A stretch of 64,000 nt of DNA from an uncultured Porphyromonadaceae bacterium (GTDB taxonomy: Bacteria > Bacteroidota > Bacteroidia > Bacteroidales > Muribaculaceae), in the NCBI GenBank assembly GCA_905198125.1, contig CAJKBH010000002.1:1-64000 (forward strand). The letters run 5' to 3'. Both the position numbers and the translations under genes were made by a program. Each line of letters opens with the position of its first letter. Position 1 is the stretch's first letter. Below are positions 59,744-64,000 of this stretch, one piece after another. The notes under the pieces are model-generated. The model saw only the letters and a program-made list of their open reading frames with translations. It had not been told where the DNA came from and ran no database searches.

Positions 59744-61981
59744 TTATATCTTTATCTTGCGGAGTCTCAGCGAGTTGGTCACCACGCATACGGAACTCAG
59801 CGCCATGGCGGCCGAGGCTATCATGGGGTTGAGCAGGAAGCCGAGCGGGTACAGCACGCCGGCTGCCAACGGGATTCCTATCACATTATATATAAACGCC
59901 CAGAACAGGTTCTCGCGTATTATGCGGAGAGTTTTTTTAGACAGTGAGATTGCCGTGGGAATCATGGCGATGTTGCCGCCGGCCAGGGTGAGCTGTGCCG
60001 TCTCCATTGCTATTTCGGAGCCGCCTCCCAGGGCAATCGAGACGTTGGCCTTTGCCAAAGCCTCGGCGTCGTTGATGCCGTCGCCACACATGGCCACGTA
60101 ATGGGCTTCTTTCTGCAGCCGTTCCACTTCCTTAAGTTTGTCGGCGGGAAGTGTCTCGGCTATTACTGTATCGATGCCAACCTGACGGGCCACTGTCAAG
60201 GCCGCGTTGCGGCGGTCTCCCGTCAGCAATATCGGCGTGATGCCGTCGGCTTTCAGTTTAGAGACGGTGTCGGCGGCTTCCGGCCGCAACGTGTCGCGCA
60301 CGCCCAAGGCTAGCAGCAGCGTGTCTCCCTGCATCATCACGATTATGCTCAGTCCGTCGCGTTCCATGTCGGCGATGTGCATGCGCAACGCCAGGTCGGC
60401 CGATTTATCAGCCAGACGCGGAGCACCGATGGCATACTCCTTGCCCCCCGTAGTACAGAATATGCCCGAACCGGCTTCATAGCGGAACTCGTCGGGTTCT
60501 ACAGGCTGCACGCCGTTGTCACGCAGATGTTCGCAGATGGCCTCGGCCAGCGGGTGGGCGCTTCGCGATTCGGCACCATAGAGCACCTGCTCGGTCTCGC
60601 GGCGCTGTCCTTCGGTTAGTGTGTCGCTGAAAAATATGTCGGTTACTTTCGGGTGGCCGGTTGTCAGGGTGCCGGTCTTGTCAAACAGGATTGTGTCAGT
60701 ATGTGAAATCTGTTCCAGAGCCGTTGCGTCCTTGATGATGATACCGTTGGCGGCTGCGCGCCCTATGCCTACCATGATGGCCGTGGGCGTGGCCAGTCCT
60801 AACGCGCAGGGACAGGCGATAACCAACACTGAGATGGAGGTGACGAATGCCTGCGGCAGATAGTCCGGGTCGACGCATATCCACACTATGAAAGTGAGGA
60901 TGGCCAGACAGATGACGGTAGGCACGAAGAACGCGCTGACACGGTCCACGAGGCGTTGCACGGGGGCCTTGGAACTCTGTGCGCGTCGTACGGAGGCGAT
61001 GATGCGTGCCAGCTCGGTGGCCGCTCCCACGCGGCGCGCCGTGATGCGCAGCGAACCGTTGATGCAGAGTGTTCCGGCCGTGACCTCGTCGCCGTCGGTC
61101 TTTTCGACAGGAATCGGTTCGCCCGAAAGCATACTTTCGTCAACGGAGGCCGGCCCGTTCTCGACCGTGCCGTCAACGGGTATGCGGTCGCCGGGACGCA
61201 CTAACAGTGTGTCACCGGGGCGTATGGACGAGATCTCGACCGTTCGCTGCGAGCCGTCGGACTCGATTTTGACCGCCGACGACGGTTGCAGTCCCATCAG
61301 CGCCTTCAGGGCGTCCCCGGCATGGCGGCGGCTGCTTCCCTCCATGAATTTTCCCGTCAGTACGAAGGCTATGATCATGGCGCTCCCTTCATAATACAGT
61401 TCGGGCGTCATGCTCCGACTGGACAGATATTCAGGCCAGATGGTGTTGAACAGCGAGAACAGGAAACTGATCAGCGTGGAGATAGCCACGAGGGTGTCCA
61501 TCGACGGAGCCTTTGCCAACAGGGCCTTGAATCCGCGCTTGTAGAATCCTGCACCGCACCAGAACATCACCACGGCGGCCATGACGGTATAGAGCCAGTC
61601 GGCGCCGGGGAAATGCAGGTGGGCCATGCAGAGCGCGGCTAAGGGAATGGTGATGGCCCATGCCGTTATCATACGGCGTTTCAGGGACTTGAACTCGCGC
61701 TCCTCGCGTATGGCGGCTTCCTGCTGTGCCTGTGCCTCGTTGTGGTCGGAAATGAGTGCATAACCGGCCTGGTCGAGAGCGCGGGCCATCTCCTCGGGAT
61801 CGGTCAGCGAGGAATCCCACGACACGCTGAGGGTGCCGGCGGCAAAATTCACGTCGGCCAATGTCACGCCCGGTATGTTCGACACAGTTTTGCCGACGGT
61901 GTTGGCGCAAACGGCGCACATCATTCCCACGACGGGAAAGATGGCGCTGCGGTCGGCTTTTACAGGTTTCTTATTCTCCAT
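59744..61981 (-). CDS. copA: Copper-translocating P-type ATPase
   Basis: Inner-membrane P1B-type ATPase that exports Cu(I). The 745-aa protein has one N-terminal HMA domain with GMMCAVCANTV, the transport motif ACPCALGLATP, phosphorylation site FDKTGTLTTGHP, the SRSAHPLAEAI His-Pro motif and the ATP loop MCGDGINDAEAL. The first helices begin near residue 105. It overlaps the start of the RsmF gene end by 22 bp (61960-61981) and is followed by the HMA carrier. No CsoR or CueR regulator is seen nearby. Confidence 0.95.
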   Translation of the reverse strand: MENKKPVKADRSAIFPVVGMMCAVCANTVGKTVSNIPGVTLADVNFAAGTLSVSWDSSLTDPEEMARALDQAGYALISDHNEAQAQQEAAIREEREFKSLKRRMITAWAITIPLAALCMAHLHFPGADWLYTVMAAVVMFWCGAGFYKRGFKALLAKAPSMDTLVAISTLISFLFSLFNTIWPEYLSSRSMTPELYYEGSAMIIAFVLTGKFMEGSSRRHAGDALKALMGLQPSSAVKIESDGSQRTVEISSIRPGDTLLVRPGDRIPVDGTVENGPASVDESMLSGEPIPVEKTDGDEVTAGTLCINGSLRITARRVGAATELARIIASVRRAQSSKAPVQRLVDRVSAFFVPTVICLAILTFIVWICVDPDYLPQAFVTSISVLVIACPCALGLATPTAIMVGIGRAAANGIIIKDATALEQISHTDTILFDKTGTLTTGHPKVTDIFFSDTLTEGQRRETEQVLYGAESRSAHPLAEAICEHLRDNGVQPVEPDEFRYEAGSGIFCTTGGKEYAIGAPRLADKSADLALRMHIADMERDGLSIIVMMQGDTLLLALGVRDTLRPEAADTVSKLKADGITPILLTGDRRNAALTVARQVGIDTVIAETLPADKLKEVERLQKEAHYVAMCGDGINDAEALAKANVSIALGGGSEIAMETAQLTLAGGNIAMIPTAISLSKKTLRIIRENLFWAFIYNVIGIPLAAGVLYPLGFLLNPMIASAAMALSSVCVVTNSLRLRKIKI

Positions 61982-63222
61982 TCTTTGGGATACATATTGT
62001 TGGCGCGGTTCCCGAGGTTCTTGACGAAGCCGAGGGGGAATCCCTTGTAGGTCAGCACCGTCACGCCTGCGGGGGAACCGGCGGGCAGAGTAATGGCGTT
62101 ATGCCTCAGATAGTCCAGGGCCGTCGTAAGGTCAACGTCAGCCCGTGGATATTTGTTTGCGTCGAATGTGATGTCAAGCGCTGCCGTGGGGTCGGGAATC
62201 AGGTTCTTACCCTTCATGACCGGCTCCGGATAACCGTCGCACAGCACCTTGCATCCTTTCAGCAATTGGGAGAGTTTTGCCTTAGGATTTCTGACGGGCC
62301 GGAGTTCGCCGGGTTTGCGGAGCGCGGCCACGAACAGGCCCTCGCTGTCGGTGATGTGCGGCATGAACCGCACGGCATGGTTGGGGGATGGATAGTCGGC
62401 ATGACCCGGCACGAGTGCGGCGCATCGCAGCTGAATCGGCTCGAGACCGAAGTTGTCGACCAGCCACTGCAGGTTGTCGTCATCCTCGGCGGTGTTGAAC
62501 GTGCAGGTGGAATAAATCAGAATTCCGCCGGGCAGGAGGGCGTCGACGGCGTCGGCGAGTATTTCGCGCTGCAACGCGGCGCATTGCTGCACCAGGCCGG
62601 GGCTCCATTGCGAGCGGGCCACCGGTTCCTTGCGCATCATTCCTTCGCCCGAGCAGGGGGCGTCCACGGCCACGATGCTGAACAGAGGTCCGATCTTGGC
62701 CAATGCCGATACCGGGCTGTTGGTGACGACGATGTCGGGATAGCCCCATTTCAGCAGGTTCTCGCGCAACACGGCGGCGCGTGTCGGCACGAATTCGTTG
62801 CTGATTAGGGTCCAGCCGTCGGGCAGCGCGTTGAGTATGGAGGTGGATTTGCCGCCGGGAGCTGCGCAGGCGTCCAACACGAGGCCGGGAGGCAGGTCGG
62901 CGGCCACTTCCTGAACAATAGACTCATAGAACATCGAGCCGGCTTCCTGCACATAGAACACGCCGGCATGCAGCAGCGGATTGAGCGTGAACTGCGGCCG
63001 CGCCGGCAGGTAGAAACCTGACGCGCACCACGGCACCGGCCTCAGGTTCCCGTAGCCCAACGTCCCGGCTACGGCCTGTGGCGTGCACTCCGGCATCTTG
63101 CGCCTGTTAATCTTGATGCTGACCGGTGACGGCGTGTCGAGCGCGGCGAGTAATGCCTCGCCGTCAATGCCCCGCATCCCCCGCACCATCTCCTTGAACC
63201 CCTCGGGTATCGCTGTCTCCAT
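61960..63222 (-). CDS. RsmF-type rRNA m5C methyltransferase
   Basis: NOL1/NOP2/Sun family enzyme that makes 5-methylcytidine in 16S rRNA with SAM. The 420-aa protein has LDACAAPGGKSTSI (SAM loop), VDAPCSGEGMMRKEP and YSTCTFNTAEDDDNLQWLV, the two catalytic Cys motifs, and a C-terminal PUA-like part. I chose ATG 63222, which follows a TAATTTTG (63235-63228) by only five bases, so the mRNA may be almost leaderless. Upstream in-frame ATGs lie in promoter sequence. Confidence 0.9.
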   Translation of the reverse strand: METAIPEGFKEMVRGMRGIDGEALLAALDTPSPVSIKINRRKMPECTPQAVAGTLGYGNLRPVPWCASGFYLPARPQFTLNPLLHAGVFYVQEAGSMFYESIVQEVAADLPPGLVLDACAAPGGKSTSILNALPDGWTLISNEFVPTRAAVLRENLLKWGYPDIVVTNSPVSALAKIGPLFSIVAVDAPCSGEGMMRKEPVARSQWSPGLVQQCAALQREILADAVDALLPGGILIYSTCTFNTAEDDDNLQWLVDNFGLEPIQLRCAALVPGHADYPSPNHAVRFMPHITDSEGLFVAALRKPGELRPVRNPKAKLSQLLKGCKVLCDGYPEPVMKGKNLIPDPTAALDITFDANKYPRADVDLTTALDYLRHNAITLPAGSPAGVTVLTYKGFPLGFVKNLGNRANNMYPKEWRIRNL

Positions 63223-63295
63223 ATCTGCAAAATTAACAAATTTCGGGAAATAACGGAAATATATAAAGTCCGACCATGCTTTGTGTATCAGCTGC

Positions 63296-63357
63296 GACTG
63301 GAGTGGCGGTGTCCTCACCGCCCTGATGTTGACGACGTGGACGTCGTCATTCCAGTC
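63296..63357 (-). other. Three-way-junction inverted repeat
   Basis: An outer stem GACTGGA/TCCAGTC (63296-63302 with 63351-63357) encloses two perfect hairpins: GGCGGTG-TCCT-CACCGCC (63305-63322) and TGACGACGT-GG-ACGTCGTCA (63330-63349). It fills the gap between the metallo-hydrolase and the methyltransferase genes. Confidence 0.75.
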
Positions 63358-63385
63358 ATTGACGGCGTGAAGTGAGTGACGATGC

Positions 63386-64000
63386 TTAGCGGAAGATGTA
63401 GAGGGGGGAGGATTCGAAGCGGGGGAGGGCGGAGAGCTGGATGTCGGCGGTGTGGTCGGCTATGTCGGTCATGGCGTTGCCGACACGGCGTCCTCCGGTC
63501 TCGAGCACGTCGCGCACGGCCTTCAGGGCCTTGGCGGGCGTGTTGTTGTCGAGCGACAGATGGCAGAGGAACACGTATTTCAGTTCCGGATTGACGGCCG
63601 ATTCCAGGAAGCGGGCCGTCTGCATGTTGTCCAGGTGTCCGTTGCTTGTGGCGATGCGCGCCTTGAGGTATTCGGGATAACGGCCGGTGCGGAGCATGTC
63701 GGCGTCGTAGTTGGCCTCTATCACCAGGTAGTTGGCCTGCCGCATGTAGAAATCGGCGCGTTCGGCCACTTCGCCCAGGTCGGTGGCCAACACGAAACGG
63801 TGACGGCCGAACTGCAGCGAGAAGCCCATGTTGTCGCTGCCGTCGTGCGGCACGTCGAATGCGGTGATCTCCATGCGGCCCACCTTGAAGGGTATCTCCT
63901 TGAAGATGGGGGAATGATAGTCCTTGATGCGTTTGGATATGTTGTGGCGGCGCAGTATGCCGTTCAGCACGCGGGGCGTGCAGTAAAGCGACATGTGGCG
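63386..64000 (-). CDS. Metallo-beta-lactamase fold hydrolase, partial
   Basis: The C-terminal 204 residues of a YycJ/WalJ-like MBL protein; the N-terminus with the HxHxDH metal motif lies beyond the window edge. Visible are ITAFDVPHDGSDNMGFSL (a metal His), FVLATDLGEVAE (metal Asp), LVIEANYDADML and YVFLCHLSLDNNTPAKAL with the last His. Such proteins are predicted exonucleases or phosphodiesterases. The ATG at 63994 is internal. Confidence 0.85.
   Translation of the reverse strand, partial: RHMSLYCTPRVLNGILRRHNISKRIKDYHSPIFKEIPFKVGRMEITAFDVPHDGSDNMGFSLQFGRHRFVLATDLGEVAERADFYMRQANYLVIEANYDADMLRTGRYPEYLKARIATSNGHLDNMQTARFLESAVNPELKYVFLCHLSLDNNTPAKALKAVRDVLETGGRRVGNAMTDIADHTADIQLSALPRFESSPLYIFR

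Noticed and set aside
1..64000. tRNA genes
   Set aside because: I looked for T-loop GGTTCGAATCC-like sequences with paired arms and found none that fold into a cloverleaf.

Overview
The window looks like chromosomal DNA of a gut-type Bacteroidales bacterium, most plausibly family Muribaculaceae. The reasons are a GC-rich coding backbone, AT-rich promoters of the Bacteroidetes type (TTTG or TTG, 19-21 bp, TAnnTTTG), a SusC/SusD pair, a hybrid two-component regulator, and Bacteroidales-style gene sets such as dut-TPR-DUF4292-EnvC, nnr-DUF4831-xseAB-murF/alr and ftsX-DUF3098-uppP-truB-queA. The family-level placement is inference. I saw no rRNA, tRNA, CRISPR array, transposase or phage gene.

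Layout. 0-8 kb: a GT2 glycosyltransferase followed by a 41-bp tandem repeat, a 55-aa 2[4Fe-4S] ferredoxin, then dut, a TPR protein, DUF4292, an EnvC-like murein hydrolase activator and a FemAB/GNAT protein. 7.4-11.6 kb (minus): three glycosyltransferases around class II aldolase fba. 11.6-11.8 kb: a 226-bp MITE-like element with perfect 21-bp terminal inverted repeats. 11.9-20.2 kb: nnr, DUF4831, xseA, xseB, a murF-alr fusion, then an AT-richer unknown gene with two similar halves and a small membrane protein. 20.2-20.5 kb: a candidate structured non-coding RNA with three GNRA-loop hairpins. 20.6-23.9 kb (minus): mtaB, GT2, surE. 24-28 kb: ftsX, DUF3098, uppP, truB, queA. 28-30 kb: DUF4492, two related small terminated transcripts, opposed short-repeat arrays and recO. 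30-31.6 kb: a short hypothetical gene and a ccsBA-type cytochrome c assembly gene.

31.7-50.4 kb is a polysaccharide utilization locus. On the minus strand lie susC, susD, a secreted binding-type protein, a GH16 enzyme with a lectin-like N-terminus and another secreted multidomain protein. Divergent from them are a 1374-aa hybrid two-component regulator, a GH105-DUF2264 fusion and a GH43 enzyme with an F5/8-type C-terminal domain. The GH16, GH43 and GH105 combination suggests a galactan or arabinogalactan-like glycan containing uronic acid, but the substrate is not proven. GC-rich hairpins sit in the gaps of the minus-strand operon. Four secreted proteins of the locus share a short C-terminal motif.

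50.5-64 kb: an Abi_2/HEPN abortive-infection gene divergent from a compact promoter-hairpin-terminator transcript; then, on the minus strand, ispG, PAP2 phosphatase, an RluA-type pseudouridine synthase, DUF2851, cysS, DUF3467, a LolD-type ATPase, a TcdA-like enzyme, an HMA copper-binding protein, a copper P-type ATPase, an RsmF-type methyltransferase and a truncated metallo-hydrolase.

The most unusual signals are non-coding: the candidate RNA at 20.2-20.5 kb, the two related small transcripts, the RNA next to the Abi gene, a REP-like family whose central hairpin changes while keeping its pairing (one copy lies in frame inside a gene), and many short tandem duplications placed exactly at gene boundaries.
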